Of a stretch of 64,000 bases of DNA, positions 1 through 10,800 are shown in pieces (the first letter of the stretch is position 1; the number at the start of each line of letters is the position of its first letter). Position numbers and translations under genes: made by a program. The notes beneath the pieces are model-generated. The model did no database searches. It worked only from the letters and a program-made list of their open reading frames with translations, and was not told where the DNA came from. The DNA is from Choristoneura fumiferana (Eukaryota > Arthropoda > Insecta > Lepidoptera > Tortricidae), in assembly GCF_025370935.1 (NCBI RefSeq), contig NC_133494.1, positions 4,370,554-4,434,553 of the forward strand, read 5' to 3'.

Positions 1-530
1 TGAAATGCGAATGCCTCTTAAGCATGCCTATAATAAATCCGTCAAGCTCCCCTCCGCAGTAACCGACCGACAAATAGGCGTCAGCCACTCAAGTCATAAT
101 AATGATCGAACGACCGACCCTCGTGCGTTGACCCAATTTTGAATAACATTACCTAGTTACTTGTGTCCTGTAGACTTGTAGAGTCAGCCATTTGATGCCA
201 ACCCGCAAACTGTGTTGGTCGATGGCAACCTGTGGGCATCCAAGCTTCCATCAGCGGTCTGGCATTGATTTCAGCCATTTTAATGCGTTGACAGCTGATG
301 GTGGAACACATATTTGTGTCCCTATAAAAAAACATGTGACAAATACTCAATATCACAAAGTAGATAATATAACAGAGACACCACCTAGTACAAGCAAATG
401 GTATCACAGTTTAATACATCAGTGGGTATCACCCTAATACTGGCTATTTTTCTTTTCTTCGATTTTCCAATAGATGGCTCAATATTAAGTTTTGATCACC
501 TACTCCTTAACTTGTCTACTAAGGGCCTAA

Positions 531-676
531 GGGGCTGTTTCAACATCCGATCCATTGATTAACCTTATTTGACGGATAAATGTGATGCCGTCTCTGTTTG
601 TTTTGTTCGAATAGACGGAGACGGCATCACATTTATCCGTCAGTGAAAATTAATCAGTGAGTGGTGAAACAGCCCC
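531..676. mobile_element. Palindromic MITE, family A (Harbinger-like)
   Basis: The ends read GGGGCTGTTTCA and its complement, flanked by TAA on the left and TTA on the right. Inner arms match around GATGCCGTCTC / GAGACGGCATC. Further copies lie at 19533-19667, 57178-57318 and 61670-61810, with single-arm fragments at about 16743-16800 and 57365-57435. The 3-bp TWA flank is typical of PIF/Harbinger MITEs; no transposase is encoded. Confidence 0.8.
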
Positions 677-1141
677 TTAGTCTACTAAAATTCTCTCTTG
701 TTTATTTTTAGATTCTTCAAGCCAACAGTTCAGGGGATGGGATGGGAGAATAGAGTGTATTGTAACAAAAATTTAAAGCCTTATATTTTGCAATCGGATC
801 CTTAAATCAAGAAATGATCGTATGAAACTTATAATGTTTTGAAAGAGCTATCCATCGATATCCCAACTAAGTATGGTCTAGACGAAAAAAAAAACACTAC
901 ACGACAGTGTATGGAGGTAGAAAAATCTTATTTCTAAATTTAATTTTACCAATGCTTGTGTGGTTAATACTCGTACATAAACTAATGCAAAATTTCAACT
1001 TCCTAGCACTAACAGTTCCTAAACTAGGCCACGGCCAGACGGACGGACATACGATATACGAAACTATAAGAGTTTCTTATAGAATAGGTACTTACACCAA
1101 TTTATCTTGCTAGTCCGCTATGATACTTACCCCTCGTGTTG

Positions 1142-1200
1142 ACAGGTGTCCATGAGCGGCGGTGATTACTTCCCTCCAGGTAACCCGCATGTTCGTAAGC
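1142..1200 (-). repeat. Fragment of dispersed repeat family E
   Basis: A short segment containing GTCCATGAGCGGCGGTGAT, followed by an AGGTAACCCG-like end, resembles one end of the repeat seen more fully at 44639-44880 and 49890-50128, and another fragment at 4973-5035. It is too short to classify. Confidence 0.5.
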
Positions 1201-2194
1201 GTAAAGCGGCATATGTTGGGACTCCACAAGGTAAAGCCTGAATTAATCGATTATTTGAAGCTGATTTATGCTGTCTAACTCTAAAGCTACGTCTAAAGTC
1301 TAAATTCCTTATAGGTACTTTACTCAAAGTTATAGTTTGCATGCTTGGAATTCCTCCGAAGACAAACAAGCGTCGGTCGTGGTAGCTACCTTGTCTGGGC
1401 GTAGAGGCAAGCAAGAAAAATAAAGGTAGGTTCTTTTGAAAAGATGGGTTTTACAAAGTCACATTTGTTAAAAAAACGAGTACTTAATGTTAGTTTTTCT
1501 TACATCTCAGCTATGAAAAGGAATGACTGAATACGTGCTGAATACCTACGAGCGTTAGTGCGGCCAGTGTGTTGTCTATTTAATATATCTACAGACTCTA
1601 TTCATTGCGCGGCGTAAACGCTCGCCACAAAGTAGTTACCAAGCAGAGCACGCAATGAACAGAGAAAGCCCTCGCCGCGTCACCGTTTCGCGCGGGGCTG
1701 CTGCATTAACTTTGCAAAAAAAAATAGCAAAGCCTTAAACTAAATAAAAAATCTTTTACCATGGCCACCATATTAAACCGCCTTCCACTGTTATTGTTTG
1801 TTGGCGAGGTACTTAATTATTGAGACACGCACGAGCGGCGACCCGTGACAGTGCTGTGGAATCAATGAAGCCCTAATCCGGTGTAACATTTGTTTACCTT
1901 TCAGGGCGACATTAGGGCGCCAATATATTTACATACTGGCATATTGAATGACATCGCGCAATACGCATTAAGGGTTTTGCGGGTGATAGAACCTGTGGGT
2001 AGACCGTGTCCAAGATTCACCTAATGTACCTACTACGAGTAGAGTAATAGGTCAAGACTATTTGGTCTTCATTTTGGTCGGTGGTGGTTTTGTGTTTAGT
2101 TTAGGATAGGACACTTCTCTGCAAGCCGTAGTTGGATGGAGTTCTAAGTTATACATTTAATAACTGTAAAAAAAATCCGTTGTATGACTGTCAA

Positions 2195-2300
2195 TTACAA
2201 TACAATACAATAACTCTTTATTGCACACCAATACAGTAAACAGTACAGAGAACACAAGTATATACATAGAGATTTTCAATTAATCACAGGTAAAATTATA
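2195..2300 (-). mobile_element. LINE 3' end (reverse)
   Basis: Tandem ACAAT units followed by AACTCTTTATTGCACACC read in reverse as a polyadenylation-signal-like region and a short pentanucleotide tail. This is the usual look of a 5'-truncated non-LTR retrotransposon in Lepidoptera. No coding sequence remains. Confidence 0.55.
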
Positions 2301-2884
2301 TACTTAGGTAATTTTTGTAGCACAACGGAACTTTTCAGGTAATTGTTTTGTGATGTAAATAGGTATGCTTATTGACTACTGGTTAACATGGTACCTACGT
2401 ATTTGGATTCCGTTACGTTGAAAATGTAAAATTGTGGAAAAAAAACATTAGACTTAATTACAGTGCTTCGTGAGGCCCGGGGCTCTAGGGACGGGCCCCT
2501 TGTGCCCTTATGGAAGAGATACCGTGAGATACGATACTGGACTTGACCTGGACACACAGCCTCTCTTTCGCACTCAAATGAAGCCTCCGATAGACTGGTA
2601 TGCCATCAGCTTGAGTCGCTCAGGTAATCTGGGCATTGACGTAATTTACAATGTTTCAAACTTTCACGATTAAGTATCTATCACTCAATTATTAGAGCAT
2701 GTGGCTGAAACGTCGAGATAATTATACTCATTTTGCTAGCGTGATAAGTCCCGGGTACTGTAATACTTAGTAGCTTATTAGCATCTACTTAATTGCTAAT
2801 GGTAATGGACTAACTTACTCGTGCAAATAAACCAATTTGTATTTGTTGCGCCTGTTTGCAGCTGCGGAGGGACATTTAGGCACA

Positions 2885-3035
2885 GGGGAACGGACCATAA
2901 AATTTTAATGGTGTGTGTGAAGTTGCCAATCCGCACTGGGCCCGCGTGGGAACTACGGTCCAAGTGTTCTCATTCTGAGAAGAGGACTGTACTCAGCAGT
3001 GGGTCGTGTATATAGGCTGCGATGACGATGATAAT
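2885..3035 (+). mobile_element. RTE-like / SINE 3' tail
   Basis: The stretch reads AATCCGCACTGGGCCCGCGT, then a degraded CCCAAG..CTGAGA..AGG segment, CAGCAGTGGG and TATATAGGCTG followed by GATGA repeats. The same tail, better preserved, ends the SINE at 40801-41115. Such tails are shared by RTE LINEs and SINEs they mobilise in moths. Confidence 0.65.
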
Positions 3036-4047
3036 TCCATAACAAAAAAAATGTCGCACCTACGATTCGGATCGATTAGAATGAGTACCATAAATAAGAG
3101 GACGGCAAAATTTTCTTCCGCCCGTGCGGCTGATACCCACGCTGCGCCACTGCGTGTCCGATATTTTTGCACGCTCCGCTGTGGCTGTGGCCCGGCTGTG
3201 CAGATATTGCAGGTCGACGTACTTACCTTAGGTACATAAGGAATAGGACCACCTTGGTCACCAGGGAACTGATTGTTAACAAAATAATCACTTGAAACTT
3301 GTAACGAGGTGTCATACAGCTCGTTTCTTCCTAACTCTTTGTACTGTCTGGTTTAGCACATATTCGAAAAAATAACATTTCAATTCAAATTTCCTTTTCT
3401 AATTCCACACCTGTTCGATTTACGTCAAGTAGCCATTCTATTCAGAGCCTCCGAGCTGAACAGATACCTATCTTTTATCCTAGATCCTATAAATCTCCTA
3501 AAACTCCATAACTAGTTTATAATTTATCATTCCTATACGAAGGAAGGATTTATCCTGATCCAGAAGTTATCCAGTTTTCAAAATTGTACAGTGCATTTGT
3601 GAAGTTCATAAGATCATTAGATCGTAATACTGCTGGACTTCAGTGCCATTGAATTATATAAATAAAGAACTGGGCACGGAAACGTAAGTTGATAAGTTGA
3701 TTAACTATGTATTTTTATAATTGTTGAGTCGTGGCAAAGCATACCTTTTAGATACTTAAGACCGCGTCTGTTTGTTCGCAGGTGCCCTTTTATATTACTG
3801 TCTGCCCTGTTTCCTGCCTTCCTCTTTACTCCAACAACTTCCCCGGATACTACCCCGTGACAAACTAACATTCGAAAGTATTGAAAAGCACCAATTAAAT
3901 GTTCAACTAGTTCAACTACCAATAGCTGAGAAAATTAATAGGGCTGGATAAATAGCTTTTTGACCTGTTAATCTATTAGGAGAAAAATAACACTGATTGT
4001 TATAGTTTTCATCAATTATGCGGAAACACCTTTTTAATGAATGACTG

Positions 4048-4251
4048 TAAAGTACGGTCGCGGAACACGAAGAATTTCGCGCAATGACCTCCACTACTTG
4101 TCTCTGTCACTCGTGCGTATATTCATTCGACTTCGCATTCGTACAAATACATCTGTGCGAGCGTGACGACAAATATTTACGCGCGAGCAACAGAGACACA
4201 TAGTTAAGGTCATGGTACGAAATTCTTCATGCTCCGCGACCAGACTTTAGT
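4048..4251. mobile_element. Foldback MITE
   Basis: The left end (TAAAGTACGGTCGCGGAACA, then GAAGAATTTCG) pairs with the right end (CGAAATTCTTC, then CTCCGCGACCAGACTTTA) as imperfect terminal inverted repeats of about 45 bp, inner edge AATGACCT / AGGTCAT. There is no coding capacity. Confidence 0.7.
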
Positions 4252-4623
4252 ATATTTGATAACGTTCACTTAGTTTGACTTTTTACTACTCCAGACCTGA
4301 GTATTTGAAATAGTATAAGCTTGTAATTTGTTATGCAATTGGGCCCAGATAAAAATAATAATAATATAATAATCCCGGACCCGTCGCCGAATTATGTCGA
4401 ACTTGTTTAAAATAGAAACTCATTAATAAGCAACTGTACGGTCACTGTTAAGACCCGAAATTCCGCTAGGATGACGAAACACGTGGCACTCGTGCGATCT
4501 CACTGAACATCCCATTGAGTCAGATCAAGGCCACCGAATTATCAGTGAACTGTATATGAAAACCACAACGTGCTATACTTAGATGTTCCATCACATTAAT
4601 TGTTTGTGGCAGTGAACACATTT

Positions 4624-4922
4624 TAAATGATATTATTACGGATAACTCACGTCTTAAGCCGAGTTTAGCTCGACATGTTTCGGGCTATTTCGAAGCCCTT
4701 CCTCTCAGGAGCACGCGACTCGGCGGCTGCCGCAACACGCACACTACGCGCCACCGCTCTGCTCGCACGACTGTCCGACGAAACTGTTTCGTCGGACAGT
4801 CGTGCGAGCAGAGCGGTGAGAGCCGCCGAGTCGCATGCTCCTGAAGGAAGGGCTTCGAAATAGCCTGAACATGTCGAGCTAAACTCGGTTTAAGACGGAG
4901 CTATCCGTAATAATATCATTTA
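4624..4922. repeat. Long GC-rich foldback
   Basis: A near-perfect inverted repeat runs from AAATGATATTATTACGGAT to its complement at 4903-4922. The centre is GACGAAACTGTTTCGTC near 4790. The left arm holds an extra segment of about 25 bases (TGCCGCAACACGCACACT) missing from the right arm. The arms are GC-rich, unlike the flanks. An ORF across it (4675-4863) is a by-product of the palindrome. Confidence 0.8.
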
Positions 4923-5063
4923 ATATGAGTGAGTCTCACGTAGTTTCACATTTTTAATGTAAGAAAGGAAGGGGCATGCGGGTCACCTGATGGGAATCAC
5001 CGCTGCCCATAGACATGCGCAACATGAGGGACATCATAAAAAGAGTCGCGGCCGTCCTTTGCG

Positions 5064-5408
5064 GTCTAGAGCGACCGTCGTCAGGCCGGACTGTGACAGA
5101 CTGATCCCTATACCTATACAGATGTGCAAGTTGTGGAAATTTTCTAAAAAGTTGGAAAAGTTCTCGAAAATTTCTGGAAATTTTCACAAGAAATATAGGA
5201 AAATTAAACTAAAGTAACGGAAAGTTTTAATCCCCATACAATATAGTGAGAAGATTGTGAAATTTTCCTATAAGTACAAAATAATCCGCAATTTTGGAAA
5301 TATTCCTTTGTACATCAGTACCAATAGCACACATACAACTAATTCACACAATTGCTAAGTATAGGGGTCAGTCTGTCACAGCCCGGCCTGACGACGGCGC
5401 CCTAGACC
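5064..5408. repeat. Inverted repeat around AT-rich core
   Basis: The left arm (CGTCGTCAGGCCGGACTGTG then ACAGACTGATCCCTATAC) is the inverse of the right arm (TATAGGGGTCAGTCTGTCAC then AGCCCGGCCTGACGACG). The core between is rich in GGAAATTTTC-type words. It is probably a non-autonomous element; a piece of family E repeat (4973-5035) abuts it on the left. Confidence 0.65.
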
Positions 5409-7324
5409 ACAACACTCGGCCATGACTCACGCAGCGTGCAAACGAACAAACACTTGCGCTAATATTTGTCTTGCTCGCGGCTTCGACCTTCTTTACGATG
5501 GACTGCAACAGTAATCCGAACAAAGAAAATACTAGGTAGCCGTGAATATAAGTATGATATACTTAGGTATACTCACCAGCACCAATATCTAATACAAAAC
5601 CAGCGCTGCGGCTTGCCGTGGCAACACGCTGCGTATGGCCCTTGTTGCTTCTTTCGGCACAATGTTGCTTTTCTTTCTTCCTATTTAGTACATAAGATTA
5701 TTTAAGGTTGTCTTATTTTATTAGTTGTAAGTAATTTATTTTTCTTGTGGTACCAAATTTTTGGCAAATTTGGTATTTTTTTCTTCTTATTCTTTCTTCT
5801 CTTTGATACCACTCTATTACTAGGGCCGGTCAGATATAAACGCAGTTGACTGAACACGAAATTTCGGGACAATTGACAAAAGATATCTTCTTTCGAGCAA
5901 AACTGTGAAACAACGAGACAGTGACTTTGCAAGGTTAAATGAAACAACAAAGCTTCTTGTGACATTGTAACTATATTACCGCATTAAAGGTAGGTATTGG
6001 TGCCTGAATTACATTTGTTACAAAAATTGGTAAATAAGATTTAATAATAGAATCTTAATGTACGATGTAATAAATAAATAAAAATAGTAACGTTATACAG
6101 TGCAGTCTTTTTTCTTGTAAAATAAAAAGGTAGGTAACATTGTTTTAGGAATAACATCTAAATAAAATGGTCTTAAAAATAAGTTGGAATGTCTCATGAT
6201 TATGATTAGTTATAAATAAAATAAAAAAATATTAATATGCTATATGGGGCTGCAAACAATATTCAGTCTCATTACAAACATATATTTTTATAATATTATA
6301 GGATAATTCCATTCCAAACACGCGTGAAATTAGAGGAAAGCCTGATTCCCTCATGTGAAATTAATTTAAACAGTGCATTATTCAACAAAACTGTTATTGT
6401 TGAAATGATTGTTCTCTGAATGTTTGCTCGAGAATGTGGCGCTGCCGACCCGGTTTTACAAATACCTAACTTCGCTGAAAAACATGATCCCCAAATATCC
6501 TTAAGCATGTTTTACTTTTTCTTGTTTTTGTTAAAGTACGTCATTATTGTTGTAATTCTGTAACGGCCTGCGCGTACCTATAGCACGCTAGTTTTTAGTC
6601 CGGATAAAGCATATATCCCTTTCCAACCTATTAGTTTGCGAAAATGGATATTCTATGTAATGTATGAGCTAGGAGGTCTGAATATCTATCTACCTTAGTA
6701 AAGGATAGTGTTTTGTTATGAGATTCTCTTATTTAAATAAATGCATCACTTAATGATATGTCTAGTTAGGTACCGTGTTAACTTAAAGCATTATTGAGAT
6801 CTAATTCATAAAATAATAAATAATAATCTCTGAAAAATTCGCGTACTTAATTATTAAAATATATTTGTAAATAATAATAGTAATCTCTCTTGTATTACTT
6901 AACCTTAAATTAAGATATCGATCGTTACAGAAAAAAATAGGAGTCTGTATATACTCTGGTGTTTAAATAAAATTATATAATATTACCTCTACTACAATAT
7001 AAGTACAACCTAATGCGATAGGGAATATGCATCGAACACTTTTCTTTTTTATTTAATAAAATAACGTGATACAAAACTGGAAAATAAAAAGAGTGATAAA
7101 AAAATCATCAAAATCTAATGCAAAATAAGGAAGATATCACGAGCGAATGGAGTCCATCTCTATCTATAAAAATAAAATCTAGTACGAACTTTCTACGGTC
7201 GTCGTAACGTGTCATATGAACAATAGTACAAGTCGGATCTCTCTGTGTTTTTGATAAATTGACAATTTAAAACCCATATCTTTTTGTTTTTTATGATGTT
7301 TTTATAATTCTACAACTCTCAGTT

Positions 7325-7405
7325 TGTCAATAAATTAATTTAAAATAGCATTGACATTCATAAGTGCGTGTTATAGCCTAAATTAAATAAAGATATTTTA
7401 ACTTT
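7325..7405 (+). mobile_element. LINE 3' end
   Basis: TTGACATTCATAAGTGCGTG, then TTATAGCCTAAAT and AATAAAGATATTTTAACTTT match the 3' end seen at 50610-50745 and, inverted, at 19175-19320. This is a 5'-truncated non-LTR retrotransposon. Confidence 0.6.
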
Positions 7406-7824
7406 CGCTTTGAAATATAAATTTGATTAAAAAAATGCTTGCATATTCCCTATTATTCAACCAAGCATTGTCGCAAAATTTGTTTATTAACTATACGCCT
7501 GCACTGCAGCAATTAAAAACTACATACATTTGAATCTCAATTATGTAATTTGAAAAATGCTTGTGTATCTCAAAATCGATGCATGATCTAAATTGAGCTT
7601 TAAAGATCAACTAATAAAGTTCAGGTTGTAAACTATTCACTTTGAGATACTGCCAGCTTTTCTCAAAGTAATGGCGAAATCATTATGCATCAGTTCATCA
7701 CTTGTTCATCACATTAAAATTCGCATCCCACTCAAAAACTTCTCAGACTCAAAAATCTACCCCGGTTATTAACAATCAACAATTAATCGCAATACCCACC
7801 GATAATAATTCTTCCCTAGGACTT

Positions 7825-10800
7825 TTAAACGCGTTTAACATTGCCATAGCTCGCACACGCATCTTTGAAATTAGTAACGTTAAAAATCGCGAAGTAATCG
7901 TCATGTATAAATCTAACAACATTCTCTATAGGACAAAGATATGTATTATACATTTTCATGTCGTCTATTGGGTCTACAACTTTCATAACAATGTTTTGCT
8001 TTGATTTACAGAAACTCAATTTGTTGGTTACATCTTCACCGTTGTATACTACGCGGAAATAGAAGTCCTGCGCTACGGCTTTCCTTTTGGTGAACTTGAA
8101 CTCATCGCGCAAATCTTTCTTGCGGTACACTTCGAATATCATTCTTGAAGCGTAATGCACATTGTAATGCTGATAATTAGTAAGACCAAGCGCTAAAATC
8201 AAAGGCTGCAGCGTCTTATCGTGGCCCGAGTATAAAACAAACTTTGGCTTGTTCTCTGATATCATACGTATCATATTCTGCACAATATTATGCATCAATC
8301 CGTAAGCCAATAGCAACCCACGCTTCCTATTGTGTATATTTTTGATCTCCTGTCTATAACTCCATTCTAGATACGCGAATAGGGATGTGATATGTTCCTT
8401 CTTTATACAGAATTCTTCTGTTACTTCAGGCGTCGGTTCTTTATACTCCTCGTCGAAGTCCGTATCCATTCGGGCGTCGTTCGGGAAATTAAAGTCAGCG
8501 TCTAAATTCTTCTTCACGATAACCACGTCGTCGTAGGCATCAGCATTGTCCATGTATCTTTGCTGGTAGTATAGAAGCTTCTCTCTTTCCATTTGAGCGT
8601 CGAAATCCAGCGGAGCTTTTTGCTTTTCTTTAGTATCGTAATATTTTCCAATGATGTCTCTCGCTTTCCGTCCAATCTCATTATTGAAGTCTAGCTGGTT
8701 GTTAATATAGTCCAGTTCCATATTAAGCGTGTCGATGTCAATTTCTAGTAAGTTTCTTCCAGGTAAGGTATCTGCTTTGAATTTTTTGTGTTTTTTGATG
8801 GAGAGTTTTGGTTTTTCCGGTTTCTTGATACAGGGTAGCGGCGCGTCGTGGCACATGTGAGCGAGACGGCGTCCCGGACTACCTCGGCGTCGGGGCGCTC
8901 TTGGACTCCAACAACACTTTCGAAAGCTTGCCGATCAGCTCCTTCAAAGCTGGATGGTTGTTGAGGCGATGCTTCGCTTGTATACTGATTTTCCTATAAA
9001 CAAAAACAATAATAACCGTTTAAACCAGAGATGTGGGAGGATGTGTTGCGAGGAATGTGTTTTTCATGGTTCTCTGCCGTTTGGGAAAAATATTTTTCGC
9101 AAATATTTCATTTTTCAAGTATCAAATTTCTCCGAAACTATACTACTTATTATGATTGGTTTTTTGGAGTCTTTTTATATTTTTTATTTGAACTCCAAAT
9201 TTGTTACTTTTACGGTTATGTGAAACCACATCGAAAATACAAACTGAGACATGGATGCACAGAAAAACCAGAAAAAGAGACCAGCGCTGGGAATCGAACC
9301 CAGAGGACCCGGGTGCGCTGGTCTCTTTATCTGGTTTTTCTGTGCATCAATGTGTCAGTTTGTATTTTCGATGTAGATCTTCGTATGTCCTATAGTTTCA
9401 GACTTTCCTATACTGACTGATCTAAATTAGCGAGCCTTTATAGTATGATGGTGGTTATACTTGTTGAGCGCATGCGTGGCGGGGCAGGCGCAGTCCCGGA
9501 AGCAGAAGGCGACGCTGTGGCTCTCTCGCGCGCGCGCCAGCCGTAAGCCCGCGCCCGCGCCGCCCCAGCCCCACGTCGCGCCCGCCAGCGACTGGAACGT
9601 GCGGCGGTACCGAGTGCTGTACATTAGGACATCACCTGGAAAGTACCAATAATTATTCTTTTATAAATATAAAATTTTACACGCAAATGTGATGAAAAAC
9701 ATTGTATGTCGCACGGGCGGTGCTTGAATTACGAACCTCGACTCATTACATTAAAGACCTCATTCTTCGACTTCGGGCTTCTAATAGACTCTCGTTCGTA
9801 ATTCCTTATTTACCGCCGTTAAGACTTAAAAAAGGACGGAAATAGTTATTTATGTGGCTGGTGCATAATGAGAGGCATTAAAGTACGAGTGTGTTTTATG
9901 AAACGAGCCGAAGGCGAGTTTCATAATAAGATCACACGAGTGTTTTAATGCCTAATATGTATAGCCGCATACATAACTTTATCTACATGCATGTCATAAG
10001 TTTTCTACAATATGTACAGATATGCATTGTTTTAAAAAGTACCTATTACCGATACTTTAATGTAAACATTAAGATGCACTGTACTTTAATGTGAACATTA
10101 AGATGCACCCGCAGATACCAGGTTTCTTAATAAAGGCCATTTGATATTCGTTTCTGAAATATAATAGGGAAGTTATGATATGCATGTAGATAAATTATAA
10201 TAATTGACTATTTCTAGTGAGGCATCACATTCCACTAATATTATAAATGCGAAAGTTTGTTTGTTTGCTTGTTTGTTACCTCATCACGTCTAGAGTTAAA
10301 TTTTACGCTCTGGGACGGGCGCAGGCTGAAAATCAGCGCTGCCAATTTCCTTTGCTCGCAGCTTATGCTGAGCCTGAGCCCATTGCCACATACTTAAGTG
10401 GAATTGTTTTTTTTATTGTGTAGTCGTATTTTCTGTGGCAATAAATGATATTATTATTATTATTATTAAACCACTGAACCGATTTAGATAAAATTCGGTA
10501 CACTTACATATAGTTTGAGTCCCGGAAAAAGACAATAGGACAGTTTTTATCCCGGTAAATTGCATAGTTCCTGCGGGATAGTGATAAACAAATTACACGC
10601 GGACGGAGTCGCGGGCAACAGCTAGTAGAAAATAGATGTTTATAAGTCCTATAAAAAGGAAGTAGTATAAAACTGACCTGTGTCTCTTTTCCCTGTCATA
10701 TCTGTGTTGTCCTGCTTGTCCAGACCCAGCTTTTCTCCGTACGCTTCTTTCAGGATGTTACCTGTTCCAAAATAAAAACAAACTAGTTAATTTCTTATGC

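Larger units (their letters stand above)
1..7824. other. Gene-free repeat-rich stretch
   Basis: I see no reading frame here with protein-like composition, conserved motif or matching splice phases; the longest open frames are under 90 codons and overlap repeats. It contains a TAA-flanked MITE (531-676), a LINE 3' end in reverse (about 2195-2300), an RTE-like tail (about 2885-3035), foldbacks at 4048-4251 and 4624-4922, an inverted repeat at 5064-5408, and a LINE tail at about 7325-7405. The remainder is AT-rich and unassigned. It may be intergenic or an intron of a gene outside the window. Confidence 0.6.
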
